Origin: JANNBN01 sp031430595
Lineage (GTDB): Bacteria > Actinomycetota > Acidimicrobiia > Acidimicrobiales > JANYDT01
Length of the DNA: 64,000 nt
Assembly (NCBI GenBank): GCA_031430595.1
Contig: JANPBU010000017.1
Location: 1-64,000 of the forward strand
Direction: 5' to 3'
Under the pieces are notes generated by a model. It was not told where the DNA came from. It did no database searches and saw only the letters and a list, made by a program, of their open reading frames with translations. Positions within the stretch are counted from its first letter, which is position 1. Each line of letters starts with the position of its first letter. The position numbers and the translations under genes are program-made. Below, piece by piece: positions 8,801 to 18,107 of the stretch.

Positions 8801-10293
8801 CAGCGACGACTGGTCCTACGCGTACGTGGTACCGGATTTCGCCGATCGACAACACCGGCGTGTTTCTTGGGCTTTCAACGGTGCAACTCGTAGTTGGCTG
8901 TGCGGGGGCGCTGATAGGTGCGGTGTCGATGGTGTTCGTTTCAGTATTGCTCGGTGCACTTATCGTTGCTGCCTTCGCTGGGATAGCCCTTGGCCGCTAT
9001 ACCGGGGAGCCAATCCTGCATCAACTCCCCACGGTTCTCAGATCCACTCGACAAGGAAAAGGAACCCAAACATGGTTGCGCCCATTACCGCTGCTGGGTC
9101 CAACGACGAACCCGAAACAGTTACCGCCTCCACTTGCACGCCAAGAACTTCTCAGCATTGACCCGTCGACATTCGGTGTTGATCTCCAAGGCCCGGTAGC
9201 AATCATTCGGGAACGACGAGCTGGGCTCTACGCGGTCACCGTCCGTGTTGCTGGGCGACAATTCGGATTGCTTGAACCCGACGCCCAGGACTACCAGCTA
9301 GCCCAGTGGGGCAAAGTGCTACACGGCTTCGTTTCCGAACGACCCACAATCACTTCGTTGCGTTGGTCGGAATGGGCGGCACCGGCGGGCATCGAACAAC
9401 AACGACACTGGCTTGACACCCACCTCGCCGCCCAACATCTCCCGGATGTGTTGACCTCGTACCAAGAACTTCTTAGTGATCATGGTGCCACCGCCACCCG
9501 ACACGAAGTGTTGCTGACGCTCACCACGAACGCATCCAAAGTCCGCTTACAAAAACGGCACCGAGGTAACCGGCACAAAGCAATCATCGAAACGTTGCTC
9601 ACAGAAACCCGGACGTTGGTGCAGCGGCTCACTGCTGCGGAACTCACGGCCCGTGTGCTTGACCCTGATGAATGGACCAGGGCAATGAGGTTACGTCTCG
9701 ACCCCTATTGCGCCATGATCCTTGACCGTCGAGAACGGTCCCTTGGCTCAGATGTTGCGGTATCGCCGACCAACGTGTTACCAACGTCGATCAGTACCGA
9801 CCGGACGACAACAACCATCGATGCTTCAATGCACCGGTCGTATTGGGTGACTGAATGGCCGCGCCTTGACGTGCCTGGCGACTGGTTGGCACCGCTACTC
9901 ACCTACGCGGGCGATGCTCGGACGGTCACAGTGTTCTTCGAGCCGATCCCGCGATCGAAATCGCAACGGGCTATCACCGCCCAAGCAACCAAGATCGAAG
10001 CGGATGTTGCCCACCGAACCGAAAAGGGATTCAGGGTCGGGGCACGCCACAACCGTGCCGCGCAAGCAGTGAAAGAACGAGAAGAAGAAATCGTCGCCGG
10101 GCACGCTGAACTGTCCTTCGGGGCCATCGTCACTATCACCGCGTCCGACGAAGAAGCACTCGACCGGGCCTGCGCGGACACCACCCAGGTTGCTGCCGGG
10201 CTCGGCATCGAACTCCGCCCACTCCACGGCCGACATGATGAAGCACTGCTCGCCATTCTTCCGTGCGCCCGCACCGTCATCGGGAAACGATAG
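8797..10293 (+). CDS. SCO6880-family conjugation protein (PrgI-like N-terminus)
   Basis: 498 residues. Two membrane segments near the N-terminus (about 22-66) follow a short YRISPIDNTGVFLGL lead-in, then a long soluble domain. This arrangement, directly before a VirB4-type ATPase, matches the SCO6880 family found in actinobacterial conjugative elements, where it forms part of the VirB3/VirB4-like inner-membrane complex. It overlaps the previous gene by four bases. No Walker motif is evident. Confidence 0.75.
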   Translation: MTATTGPTRTWYRISPIDNTGVFLGLSTVQLVVGCAGALIGAVSMVFVSVLLGALIVAAFAGIALGRYTGEPILHQLPTVLRSTRQGKGTQTWLRPLPLLGPTTNPKQLPPPLARQELLSIDPSTFGVDLQGPVAIIRERRAGLYAVTVRVAGRQFGLLEPDAQDYQLAQWGKVLHGFVSERPTITSLRWSEWAAPAGIEQQRHWLDTHLAAQHLPDVLTSYQELLSDHGATATRHEVLLTLTTNASKVRLQKRHRGNRHKAIIETLLTETRTLVQRLTAAELTARVLDPDEWTRAMRLRLDPYCAMILDRRERSLGSDVAVSPTNVLPTSISTDRTTTTIDASMHRSYWVTEWPRLDVPGDWLAPLLTYAGDARTVTVFFEPIPRSKSQRAITAQATKIEADVAHRTEKGFRVGARHNRAAQAVKEREEEIVAGHAELSFGAIVTITASDEEALDRACADTTQVAAGLGIELRPLHGRHDEALLAILPCARTVIGKR

Positions 10294-10295
10294 GC

Positions 10296-10634
10296 ATGCC
10301 TACCAACCTTCTTGACTATCGACGAACCAAGGCGATCGCTAATACCGAAACGTTCTACGAACGAAACGGGACATACCTACGAGCACTCATCGCAATACCA
10401 ACCACGACCGCTGATGATCTCGAAGTCATCAAAGTCCAAGCGGATCTTGCCATCGGCGTAAGCCGCATCATCATTCTTGTCGCCCCGACCCTCGAAGGAC
10501 TCGACGAGCACACCGCCCGGTTGCAACGTGTCGCAGCCGTTGAGGATTGGTCGCTGGTCGCTGCCGACGGAATGCATCGCACGCTTATCGAACGAATCCG
10601 GACAGCAAACTCGGGTGAGGAGTGCGAACAATGA
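10296..10634 (+). CDS. Small conserved-type protein between SCO6880-like and VirB4-like genes
   Basis: 112 residues, starting at an ATG 2 bases after the previous stop; its own stop overlaps the next start. The product is soluble, alpha/beta in appearance, with a hydrophobic strand VSRIIILVAP. No family is recognised. Its place between two subunits of the transfer ATPase complex suggests a small accessory subunit, or a piece of the N-terminal domain of a split VirB4/TrbE-like protein. Confidence 0.65.
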   Translation: MPTNLLDYRRTKAIANTETFYERNGTYLRALIAIPTTTADDLEVIKVQADLAIGVSRIIILVAPTLEGLDEHTARLQRVAAVEDWSLVAADGMHRTLIERIRTANSGEECEQ

Positions 10635-11995
10635 ACCTTCTCAAGTCTCGAAAGCGGCGGCCAGATCGACATGCCGATGTACCTGTTGATGAACGGGTTG
10701 CTACCCCACTTATGCGGCCAGGACTTCGGCTGCCGCATCATCGATCCACGACCCGCCATCTCGCGTCGATGTACCCGTGCCATGTCGATTCCGGGCTTGG
10801 GACCTCAGGGATTTTGATGGGAACCGATCTCACCGCCGGAAACACATTCCATTACGACGCTTTCGATCTGTACAGCCGCGGCATCATCACGAGTCCGAAC
10901 ATGGTCATCCTCGGACTTGTCGGGCGAGGTAAATCGACCGTCGTAAAAACGCTTCTCTACCGGTCACTCGGTTTGCTTGCGTCACCGGGAGGTCAGCCAA
11001 GATTCGCGGTCATTGCCGACCCTAAAGGCGAATACGCACCCCTCGCCGAAGCACTCGGCATGACGCGACTCAAGCTCATGCCCGGCGGCCTCACACGCCT
11101 TAACCCGCTCGACCCTGGCCCGCGACACGGCACCACCGGTGACCTGGCAATGAGACGTACACATATGGTCACCGCGCTCGCTGCTGGAGTATTGCAGCGG
11201 CCGTTGCAACAAATCGAAGATGCCACCGTTGGATGGGCTATTGATGCGCTCACGACGAACTGGGATGACCGGCCAACACTCGCAGACCTCATCGGGCTCC
11301 TTGCAAACCCCACAGGCGACATGACGACTCGATCCGGGATGACCGACCGGGCACTCGTTCAAGACTGTCGAGACGTAAGACTCGCATTAGAAAAGCTTCT
11401 CGACCGGTCACTCAAGGGGATGTTCGATGGTAAGTCCACAGAACAAATTGATTGGCACGGCCGCGGCATAGTTATCGACCTGTCCGGTGTCACGAACACC
11501 GACGCGCAACCACTCGTCATGATCGCCGCCACCGGATGGCTTCAACAACTACTCGCCATCCCAGAATCAGAAACGGTGCCGAGACGCTACCAAGTCATGG
11601 AAGAAATCTGGGCGTTGCTGTCCAACCCCCACGTGGCCCGCTACTACCAAGCATGCCAAAAACTTTCCCGCACCTACGGCATTGCCAACATCGCCGTAAG
11701 TCACCGGCTCGAAGACTTCACCGCACAAACCGACGACGGAACCTCCACCACCAAAATCGGGGCCGGCCTCGTCGCCGACACCCAAACCGCGGTCCTGTTC
11801 AACCTCCCACCAGCCCAAGCCGCCCAAGCAGCCGACGTATTCGGGCTACCCGCAGGGGCAGCACACCGCCTCACCCAACTCGCCAAAGGCGAAGCACTTT
11901 GGAAAATCGGCGACCACCTCACCATCGTCCAACACCACATCACCACCCAAGAAGCCCGCCTCAGCGACACCGACGCCAACCTCACCAACAACTGA
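10631..11995 (+). CDS. VirB4-like conjugation ATPase
   Basis: 454 residues. ATG 10631 is preceded by GAGGAG, so I prefer it to a GTG nine bases upstream. Walker A GLVGRGKS lies near residues 95-102. A FAVIADPKGEYAPLAEALG stretch is typical of VirB4/TraC C-terminal ATPase domains. The Walker B-like region reads RYQVMEEIWAL, with Glu-Glu instead of Asp-Glu. Near the C-terminus comes TQTAVLFNLPPAQA. It is shorter than full VirB4 proteins (about 800 residues) because the N-terminal functions are carried by the two genes before it, as in other actinobacterial elements. Last gene of the transfer operon. Confidence 0.85.
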   Translation: MNLLKSRKRRPDRHADVPVDERVATPLMRPGLRLPHHRSTTRHLASMYPCHVDSGLGTSGILMGTDLTAGNTFHYDAFDLYSRGIITSPNMVILGLVGRGKSTVVKTLLYRSLGLLASPGGQPRFAVIADPKGEYAPLAEALGMTRLKLMPGGLTRLNPLDPGPRHGTTGDLAMRRTHMVTALAAGVLQRPLQQIEDATVGWAIDALTTNWDDRPTLADLIGLLANPTGDMTTRSGMTDRALVQDCRDVRLALEKLLDRSLKGMFDGKSTEQIDWHGRGIVIDLSGVTNTDAQPLVMIAATGWLQQLLAIPESETVPRRYQVMEEIWALLSNPHVARYYQACQKLSRTYGIANIAVSHRLEDFTAQTDDGTSTTKIGAGLVADTQTAVLFNLPPAQAAQAADVFGLPAGAAHRLTQLAKGEALWKIGDHLTIVQHHITTQEARLSDTDANLTNN

Positions 11996-12023
11996 CCGAA
12001 CGAGGCAACATGTAAAAGTCATC

Positions 12024-12052
12024 TTGCCAAGTTGCTAGGTTTCCGATACTGT
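12024..12052 (+). promoter_or_regulatory. Promoter of the AbiE-type pair, probably leaderless
   Basis: TTGCCA (12024-12029), a 17-base spacer, then TACTGT (12047-12052), which fits the TANNNT form of actinobacterial -10 boxes. The ATG at 12061 is only 8 bases beyond the -10 box, and no ribosome site is visible, so the transcript probably starts at or very near the start codon. Confidence 0.5.
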
Positions 12053-12060
12053 TTCCTGTC

Positions 12061-12666
12061 ATGAGTGTAGGAGATCCCACTTCGGTTGCCGGAGCCGTGC
12101 GCGATCATGTCGCCTTGGCATCAGCCGGTACGTTCTTCGGACGCGGCGACTTTTTCGGTTCCGAAGCTGCGGTGGATACTGCGCTTAGCCGCCTCACGGC
12201 AACGCAGGACCTCCTACGAGTTCGAAAAGGCCTGTACTGGAAAGGGACCGTCACTAGGTTCGGCATGACCCGCCCAGCTCTGCTTGACGTCGCCCTCGCA
12301 ATCGCCGGGCCCGGATCAGGGCCAGCAAGCATCGCTGCCGCGTACGCCCTCGGGCTCACCACCCAAGTGCCAGCAGTCGTCGAAGTTGCTGTCCCCGGCA
12401 AAGTTCCAGACCCATATCCGGGTGTCCGTTTTAGATCGCGTGCTTACGAACGACGACTCCGCGACCTACGCCCCATGGAAGTGGCCGTGCTTGAACTACT
12501 ACGAGACCCAATCGTCGCCGAAGTCGACTGGCAGCACATCACTGAGCGCATCAACCAACTCATTGGCTCGGGCGCGGTACGCGCTGGCGTTTTAATCGAC
12601 GAAGCAACCGACGAAGCACAACCAGCCGTGCGGACTCGCATGGCGGAGATCGTTGCTTTCGCATGA
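12061..12666 (+). CDS. AbiEi/DUF6088-like antitoxin (type IV toxin-antitoxin)
   Basis: 201 residues. An N-terminal winged-helix region (about 10-65: GTFFGRGDF, ALSRLTATQDLLRVRKGLYWKG) is followed by a domain with PASIAAAYALGLTTQVP and GVRFRSRAYERR, as in AbiEi/DUF6088 antitoxins that repress their own promoter and neutralise AbiEii. It overlaps the downstream toxin by four bases. The leaderless promoter just upstream is the likely target of autoregulation. In mobile elements such pairs stabilise maintenance or give phage resistance by abortive infection. Confidence 0.8.
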   Translation: MSVGDPTSVAGAVRDHVALASAGTFFGRGDFFGSEAAVDTALSRLTATQDLLRVRKGLYWKGTVTRFGMTRPALLDVALAIAGPGSGPASIAAAYALGLTTQVPAVVEVAVPGKVPDPYPGVRFRSRAYERRLRDLRPMEVAVLELLRDPIVAEVDWQHITERINQLIGSGAVRAGVLIDEATDEAQPAVRTRMAEIVAFA

Positions 12667-13613
12667 CCGAACAACTGGTTCACGACCCAGCCGCTGTCGC
12701 TGCTCTTTCCGCTCAGGTTGCATCGAGGACGGGAATACCGCTTTCGCATATCGAGAAGGATTTCTGGGTTACCGAAGTTCTTCGAGGTGTCGTGGGCGCA
12801 GCAAGTGCTGGTGGTATCGAGATTGTGTTCAAAGGCGGAACAAGCCTTTCGAAGGCGTTCTCACTCATCGAACGGTTCTCCGAAGACGTTGATGTGCTCG
12901 CCATCCTTCCCGCGGCTCTCGGCAAAGGAGCACGAGACACAATCCTCAAAACGCTGGTCAGCGGTGCAGCCACGGCAACGGGCCTTGCACCGGTAGCTGT
13001 TCCTTCAGCAACAAGCACCGGGCTAAAACGAGGCGCACGATTTCACTACACGGAACAAAGCAACACGTTCGGGTTAACCAATGGAGTGTTCCTGGAGATT
13101 GGTTCTCGGGGAGGCGCGATGCCTGCTTCGGTGATGCCGATCGTTTCGATCCTTGCCCGCGACGCAGCGACTGAACTCAAGGGGTTCGCCGAAGCCGAGC
13201 CGGTCCTTGTTCGGGTCCTCGATCCCTGCCGGACATTGGTTGAGAAACTGGTGTTGCTCCATACCGCCCACACAGCGGACGATCCCCACGATGCGATTCG
13301 CGGCGCACGCCACTATTACGACGTGTACCAACTACTTCAACATCCCAAAGTTCTTACCGACCTAGAGACCGTTGGCATCGAAACGCTTTCGCGCGATGTC
13401 TGCACGTACTCAACCGCTGCCGGGCTCGAAGCCAATGTGCGCCCGACCGGTGGGTTCGCCAATAGCCCAGCATTCACGAACAGTACGCACCTCGACGTTG
13501 CACGTGACCGCTACGAGCAAGCGGTCCTCCAGCAGCTCCTGTGGCCCAACGCCAACAGACCATCATTCGACGACTGCCTCAACGCGGTCAACGGCGCTCG
13601 CAACAAACTCTGA
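12663..13613 (+). CDS. AbiEii/AbiGii-family nucleotidyltransferase toxin
   Basis: 316 residues. It has the family hallmarks: EKDFWVTEVL at 31-40, KGGTSLSK at 57-64 (the nucleotide-binding G-S-type loop) and the metal-binding SEDVDV at 73-78. Family members are nucleotidyltransferases; several add nucleotides to tRNA acceptor ends and block translation. The gene is cotranscribed with the antitoxin through an ATGA overlap and ends against the convergent LysM-BTAD gene. Confidence 0.85.
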   Translation: MTEQLVHDPAAVAALSAQVASRTGIPLSHIEKDFWVTEVLRGVVGAASAGGIEIVFKGGTSLSKAFSLIERFSEDVDVLAILPAALGKGARDTILKTLVSGAATATGLAPVAVPSATSTGLKRGARFHYTEQSNTFGLTNGVFLEIGSRGGAMPASVMPIVSILARDAATELKGFAEAEPVLVRVLDPCRTLVEKLVLLHTAHTADDPHDAIRGARHYYDVYQLLQHPKVLTDLETVGIETLSRDVCTYSTAAGLEANVRPTGGFANSPAFTNSTHLDVARDRYEQAVLQQLLWPNANRPSFDDCLNAVNGARNKL

Positions 13614-13644
13614 AACACCCCAAGATCGACGCAAAGCGGTGCGG

Positions 13645-16600
13645 TCACAACCGTACCGAAATCGGTACGGTTGTGCCATCAAGCGGAACGGCGATAAGTG
13701 ACTTTGATTCGGCCCAGTTCGAGCTGTGTTCGGGATCGATCGCCGTGAGTTGTCCCGCAGCGTCGGATATCGCGAGGCGCATTCGGGTGTCGAAGCATTG
13801 ATCGCTGGCCCAGTGGAATGAATTGGCTCGCAAGGATTCGAATGGTGCCGAGCGAACCAAGGTCAGAGCAGCCCGGAGCAGGGTCACTTTGTCGTCATCG
13901 ATTTTCGATTCACTGGCAAGGGCGACGAGTTGCTCGAAACGGTGCCAATCGCAGCCAACGTCGTGCAGCGAGTACGGGGCTGATCGTGTCCCGAGGCTCA
14001 ACCGTTGACGTTTCGATTCGTCGGCACCGAGCATGAAGCGAGCCCGTGACAGCATCTGTCTGGCGCTGTCGCCGGGGTTCATCTTTTCCGGCCACAGGGC
14101 AAGTGCAACTTGACGAATGGTTGATGGCCCGTTGAGGGCAAGGAAGGTGACGATCTCATCGGATCTGGCAGCTTGCTTCAGGCTTGCGACGATGCCCTCA
14201 ATCCGGGGTTGACCATCGAGCAGAACCAGCTCAACTCCCTTTCGTTGCATTATCGCGACGATCTTTTGTTCGACGGTCATTGCATCGTTGAGTGGCACCC
14301 CGGCAGGTTCACGGATCAGGACGAGTTGATCGAAGCCGTGCTCATCGGTCTCGACTAGCAACGGCAACTCCGGCATCGAAACGTTGTCTTCCGATTCGTC
14401 GATGACTTCAGTATTACTTTCGATCGACTGCTCCTCGATCACTTCCAGTCCCTGAGGATGTCCATGGTCCAATTGGGTTTCGGCATCTTCGGCCCGAATA
14501 TCTTCAGGCCTCAACGGTTCTATAGCCACCTTGTCCGAGTCGCCGGTAACTTCGGCTGCTACTTCCCGTTTTGGGTCGGGTGTTGGTGGGCCGAAAGTCT
14601 GTTTGAGTTGCTCGTTTGCTTCGTTGTCAATTTTCGATGGCCGCAAGCTGCGCAGGGTGCCAACCGTAAGACCCGTTGGTTCGAGTGTTGTTCGTCCGCC
14701 GACAGTCACGAGCCGCCATGGTGAGTTCGGAATCGGATCGGCCGTAACGAGGGCGATTGCTGAGCCTCGTTGCTTTGCTGCGTCGCCGATGGCTGTTGCC
14801 ACTTCCTTGTTACCGCTACTCAGCACGACGACCAATGCTGGAACGGGATTGTTGGTGCGCGCTCTAACCGTGTGCGTTCCTAGGGTGATGACATCGTCGG
14901 TTTGAGATTGCAGGTGCAGCTCGACAGCGTCCATCACTTCATCGATCCGTTCCGCATGAGAGACCCGTCCTTCCGGATCAATCGTTACCGGGACCCCGAA
15001 GGTAAGTACACGTGCGTTTGTAGCCCACGGTTGTGTTGCGAGGTCGGTGACTATCGCAGTGAGAATCTCGATCTCGTCGGCTTCGAGTTCAGCTTCGATA
15101 CTGATCGCTGATGTTCGTTCGAGATCAAGCACGATCGTTCCGACGTCATCGGTTCCGATGGTTACGAGTGCCGGGCACGGCGGCACGATACCTGCGATGG
15201 TCGCGTCGAATTCTGTCGTTGGTATGCCGGGGTTCGTGACGATTGCTTGTTGATCGAGCCGCAAGAAACCTGTCGGCGTCTGAGCGGTTGGGTCATCGAG
15301 GAGTAGTTCGACGCTGTGTCTTCCCGCCCTACCGACTGTCACCGGTGACATGTCGCTCGTGCTGGTCACGGTCGTGGCCAGATAGCGGAATGTTTGGTCG
15401 ATTGCTACAGCACGGTGTTCTTCGGCGATGCCGCGAAGTTGACTGATGAGGTCTTTGTCGGGTTCTGTAAGGGTTGGCACTCGGTCGCCGAGTTTGTGGG
15501 CTCGCATCCGCCGTCTTCGTTGGGCGTGCCATGCAAGCAGTATCCCGGCCGAGGCAACCCCGGTGATTGCCAGTCCTTTGATCCAAGGAACCTCGAAGGG
15601 CGTGTCATCTTCAAGATCTTCTGGGGATTCGGTCGGGTTCGCGGAAGCAGGGATCACTACCGCTGATATCGCTGCGGTGGAAGGGACGGTCGTGACGGGA
15701 ACGCCGGGATTGCTCAGTGGAGGGGCTGAGTTGATCGGGGTCGGCTCTGCTGGGGATTCGATAGGTTGCTCTACTTCGACGTCTCCGGTTCTTCTCTCAC
15801 CGGGGATGGTTGGCAATGTGATGGTTTCGCCGGGGTAGATCAGGTCGGGGTCGCCACTTTTGATAGTTGGCTCGTTCGTCTCGATCACCGCTAACCAGTA
15901 GGGAGCAATTTCTGCGTTACTCGGTTCGGTGTCGTGGGCGTCTGCAAGTTCAGTGGCGGCGATCTTCCACAGGTTGTCGCCCTTCTCGACCTCGACTCGC
16001 TGCACCTCATGGTCGTTCGGAACGTTGAGGGTGAATCCTGCTGGGACAAGATCAACTTGGCCGAGTGTCGGGTTGGCGTTCAGGATTTCTCGCCACCGTT
16101 CGCCAGAGCCAAGGGTCTTCTCAGCGACTTCCCAATACGTTTCGTGCGAACCTGCAACGTATGTACGCGTAGTGGTCACGGAGCCTGCTCGGGATGGCTG
16201 CGCATGCGGAGACGGAGCTGGTTGTGAGGGTGGCGGGGTTGTTGCCCGGGTAACGAATGGTGATGTTGGAACGGTGTTGGGCATTGGTTGGCTGATCACC
16301 ATTTTCGCTGGAGGTGTCGCAGCGGCGGCGGGACGGGTGGCCAACGCCACGAGGAGTGTGGCGGCGGTGATCCATCGACCGACTAGGCGGTGGACGAATG
16401 AGGGAACCAGTGTGGGTTTGTGAAACTCGATTGAGCGTGCGTGTGCGAACCCTGCGGCTAGTGCTGAGCAGGTGATGGTCGCCCAGCAGATCCAGCCCGC
16501 GCATGCAAGACTGCCGATCACGAATCGGTCGGGGATGTATCGCATTTGATAGGCGCGCTGAATATCTGCCATCAACGGGACTTCGTGTGGCAAAGGCCAT

Positions 16601-16722
16601 CCAACGAGGCGTATCAGCAGGACCGGCAGCCCAACGATGAGTCCCGACGCTTGGGTCAGCGCAACCGCTGCGGGAATGAAGCGGGGGCGCTGTCGGGATG
16701 CTGTTGTGAGGGTTGTGGTCAT
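13645..16722 (-). CDS. Membrane LysM-BTAD protein of the Tad pilus operon
   Basis: 1025 residues. Membrane segments lie at about 18-45, 68-95 and 117-135. A first LysM-like unit (SHETYWEVAEKTLG ... PAGFTLNVPND) and a second (EKGDNLWKIAATEL ... YPGETITLP) come next, then an acidic linker, a further membrane segment near 385 (GLAITGVASAGILLAWHA) followed by RRRRMR, and a large cytoplasmic part. The C-terminal 200 residues resemble the winged-helix plus bacterial transcriptional activation domain of SARP regulators (QVALALWPEKMNPGDSARQM). Such LysM-BTAD proteins often accompany actinobacterial Tad loci and may connect cell-wall state to pilus expression. Last gene of the minus-strand operon. Confidence 0.8.
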   Translation of the reverse strand: MTTTLTTASRQRPRFIPAAVALTQASGLIVGLPVLLIRLVGWPLPHEVPLMADIQRAYQMRYIPDRFVIGSLACAGWICWATITCSALAAGFAHARSIEFHKPTLVPSFVHRLVGRWITAATLLVALATRPAAAATPPAKMVISQPMPNTVPTSPFVTRATTPPPSQPAPSPHAQPSRAGSVTTTRTYVAGSHETYWEVAEKTLGSGERWREILNANPTLGQVDLVPAGFTLNVPNDHEVQRVEVEKGDNLWKIAATELADAHDTEPSNAEIAPYWLAVIETNEPTIKSGDPDLIYPGETITLPTIPGERRTGDVEVEQPIESPAEPTPINSAPPLSNPGVPVTTVPSTAAISAVVIPASANPTESPEDLEDDTPFEVPWIKGLAITGVASAGILLAWHAQRRRRMRAHKLGDRVPTLTEPDKDLISQLRGIAEEHRAVAIDQTFRYLATTVTSTSDMSPVTVGRAGRHSVELLLDDPTAQTPTGFLRLDQQAIVTNPGIPTTEFDATIAGIVPPCPALVTIGTDDVGTIVLDLERTSAISIEAELEADEIEILTAIVTDLATQPWATNARVLTFGVPVTIDPEGRVSHAERIDEVMDAVELHLQSQTDDVITLGTHTVRARTNNPVPALVVVLSSGNKEVATAIGDAAKQRGSAIALVTADPIPNSPWRLVTVGGRTTLEPTGLTVGTLRSLRPSKIDNEANEQLKQTFGPPTPDPKREVAAEVTGDSDKVAIEPLRPEDIRAEDAETQLDHGHPQGLEVIEEQSIESNTEVIDESEDNVSMPELPLLVETDEHGFDQLVLIREPAGVPLNDAMTVEQKIVAIMQRKGVELVLLDGQPRIEGIVASLKQAARSDEIVTFLALNGPSTIRQVALALWPEKMNPGDSARQMLSRARFMLGADESKRQRLSLGTRSAPYSLHDVGCDWHRFEQLVALASESKIDDDKVTLLRAALTLVRSAPFESLRANSFHWASDQCFDTRMRLAISDAAGQLTAIDPEHSSNWAESKSLIAVPLDGTTVPISVRL
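13646..13675. terminator. 13-bp perfect hairpin overlapping the stop of the LysM-BTAD gene
   Basis: CACAACCGTACCG, loop AAAT, then CGGTACGGTTGTG: a perfect stem in the 32-bp gap between the AbiEii stop and the convergent LysM-BTAD reading frame. It actually encodes the last residues of the minus-strand protein. No T-tract is present on either side. It probably works as a bidirectional terminator. Confidence 0.6.
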
Positions 16723-16732
16723 GCGTTTCCGG

Positions 16733-17170
16733 TCAGGGTTGTTGGGTGAGTTCTGCGACGGCGGTTCCGGTCACGGTTTTGAAACGGATACCGGTAAGCG
16801 CAAGCAGGGTGAGCGGGATGTCGTCTCGAACTTCAACCCGTACGGCGGCACCGGTGATCGTGATGGTCGTATCGGCTGGGGCGTATCCCTGCCTGGTCAG
16901 AATTTCTTGTGCGACAGCCCGGGCGTCGCTGTCCACCAGAAGCACCGTGTTGGATGTTTCGAAACGGGTAACGTCGAGTTCTTGTGCTGCGGTTCGTGCG
17001 GCAGCGGCTGCACTATTCGCAGCATCACGTCGTGCGGCCATCAGTCGACCGCCGTCGATCACCAGCCCTGAGGCCGCGATCACGGCGATCACCAGTACGA
17101 CAAGGGTGACGGTGACGATTCCCGACTCGTTGGATTCATGGCCCGGTCGATTGGCCGCTTGGTTCGTCAT
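16733..17170 (-). CDS. TadG-like pilus assembly protein
   Basis: 145 residues. After a short cytoplasmic lead ending NESGIVTVTL comes one hydrophobic helix (about 18-40), then GGRLMAARRDAANSAAAAARTAAQ, the pseudopilin-like pattern of TadE/TadG proteins, and a beta-rich outer domain ending with ValAlaGluLeu. Its start overlaps the stop of the previous TadE-like gene by four bases. It is a minor pilin-like component of the Tad/Flp apparatus. Confidence 0.75.
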   Translation of the reverse strand: MTNQAANRPGHESNESGIVTVTLVVLVIAVIAASGLVIDGGRLMAARRDAANSAAAAARTAAQELDVTRFETSNTVLLVDSDARAVAQEILTRQGYAPADTTITITGAAVRVEVRDDIPLTLLALTGIRFKTVTGTAVAELTQQP

Positions 17171-17649
17171 GAGTTGATCGTCCGCGAGCGCCAGGTGTCA
17201 ACCGGTTCAATCGCAACAGCAGTAAAAGTCTTCGTGCCATTGAGCCCTAGTAAACCAAGGTCAGAAGTAGGTATCGAGCAGGTGAGTCGTATTTCGATCA
17301 CGCCAGAGTCCCAGTCTTCACCGGTGCCGGTGTCGGTGGCTATGGCCGAGTAGTCAACGGCGAGATGGGTGCACGAAGCTCGACGGGTACCCAGGTTTGC
17401 TGCGAGTACCGATTCCAATGCGATTGCCGCATCGTCTCGGGTGATGGCGATCGAAGCGGCCCTCACGGCATCGCGGGCGGCTCGTTGCACCGTTTGGCGG
17501 GTGGTCGCGACTCGTCCGCAGAACACAACGAACAGGAGTAACGCTGCGATCAACGGTCCGAGCGCGACAAGTTCAATTGTTGTCGTTCCCCGCTCGGCCG
17601 TTCGTGGTAGTCGTTGGTGCTTCGTTGATCGTTTTCTTGGGGACATCAT
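17167..17649 (-). CDS. TadE-like pseudopilin (second copy)
   Basis: 160 residues from ATG 17649; a second ATG follows directly at 17646, and either may serve. It has a basic N-terminus, then ERGTTTIELVALGPLIAALL, with the Glu five residues into the hydrophobic helix as expected for prepilin-like TadE proteins. An outer domain holds two cysteines (SCTHLAV, LTCSIP) that could form a disulfide. The start overlaps the stop of the preceding TadE-like gene, and its stop overlaps the TadG-like start, so the three are translationally coupled. Confidence 0.75.
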   Translation of the reverse strand: MMSPRKRSTKHQRLPRTAERGTTTIELVALGPLIAALLLFVVFCGRVATTRQTVQRAARDAVRAASIAITRDDAAIALESVLAANLGTRRASCTHLAVDYSAIATDTGTGEDWDSGVIEIRLTCSIPTSDLGLLGLNGTKTFTAVAIEPVDTWRSRTINS

Positions 17650-18068
17650 CGGCCTTGTGGTCGAAAAATCTCGAGAGGTCCGGTTGCGGTGCCGGTGATG
17701 GTCCAACTGAAGCCTGGGAACGCGGCGGGAACTTGTCCTCTGACGGTGACGGTAAGCCGATCAACTGACGGGCGTTGCGATGTAACGGTCAGTCCGCTTA
17801 CGAATCCTGCGTTGGATGTTACTGACTGTACGGCCGAGGATTCAGGTGCGCGTGTTGGGTTTGTTTGTGTGTAGCGAAGTCCGTCTTCGGCCGCAGCGGT
17901 GAGGGCGAGCTTTGCGCACCAAGCAACCGAGAACTGAACGATTGCGAACAGCAGAAGCAGGGTGAGGGGAACGAGGACGATCGCTTGCACGGTCACGTCA
18001 CCTCGTTCCCTTTCCCGGTTGCTTCGATGAGGATCCGTTCGACGGTTCCCTATTCGATATGCGCGCAT
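17646..18068 (-). CDS. TadE-family pseudopilin (first copy)
   Basis: 140 residues with an Arg-rich N-terminus, then ERGDVTVQAIVLVPLTLLLLF, the TadE motif in which the prepilin-peptidase-type Gly precedes the membrane helix. It continues with an AlaAlaGluAspGlyLeuArg amphipathic stretch and a beta-rich domain. The gene follows the pilin gene by 39 bases. The sequence RGDVTVQ before the helix is shared with the pilin upstream, suggesting the same processing peptidase recognises both. Confidence 0.75.
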   Translation of the reverse strand: MRAYRIGNRRTDPHRSNRERERGDVTVQAIVLVPLTLLLLFAIVQFSVAWCAKLALTAAAEDGLRYTQTNPTRAPESSAVQSVTSNAGFVSGLTVTSQRPSVDRLTVTVRGQVPAAFPGFSWTITGTATGPLEIFRPQGR

Positions 18069-18107
18069 TGCTTCAGCATTCGATGCGTTGATCGTTGCGT
18101 TCGGGTG

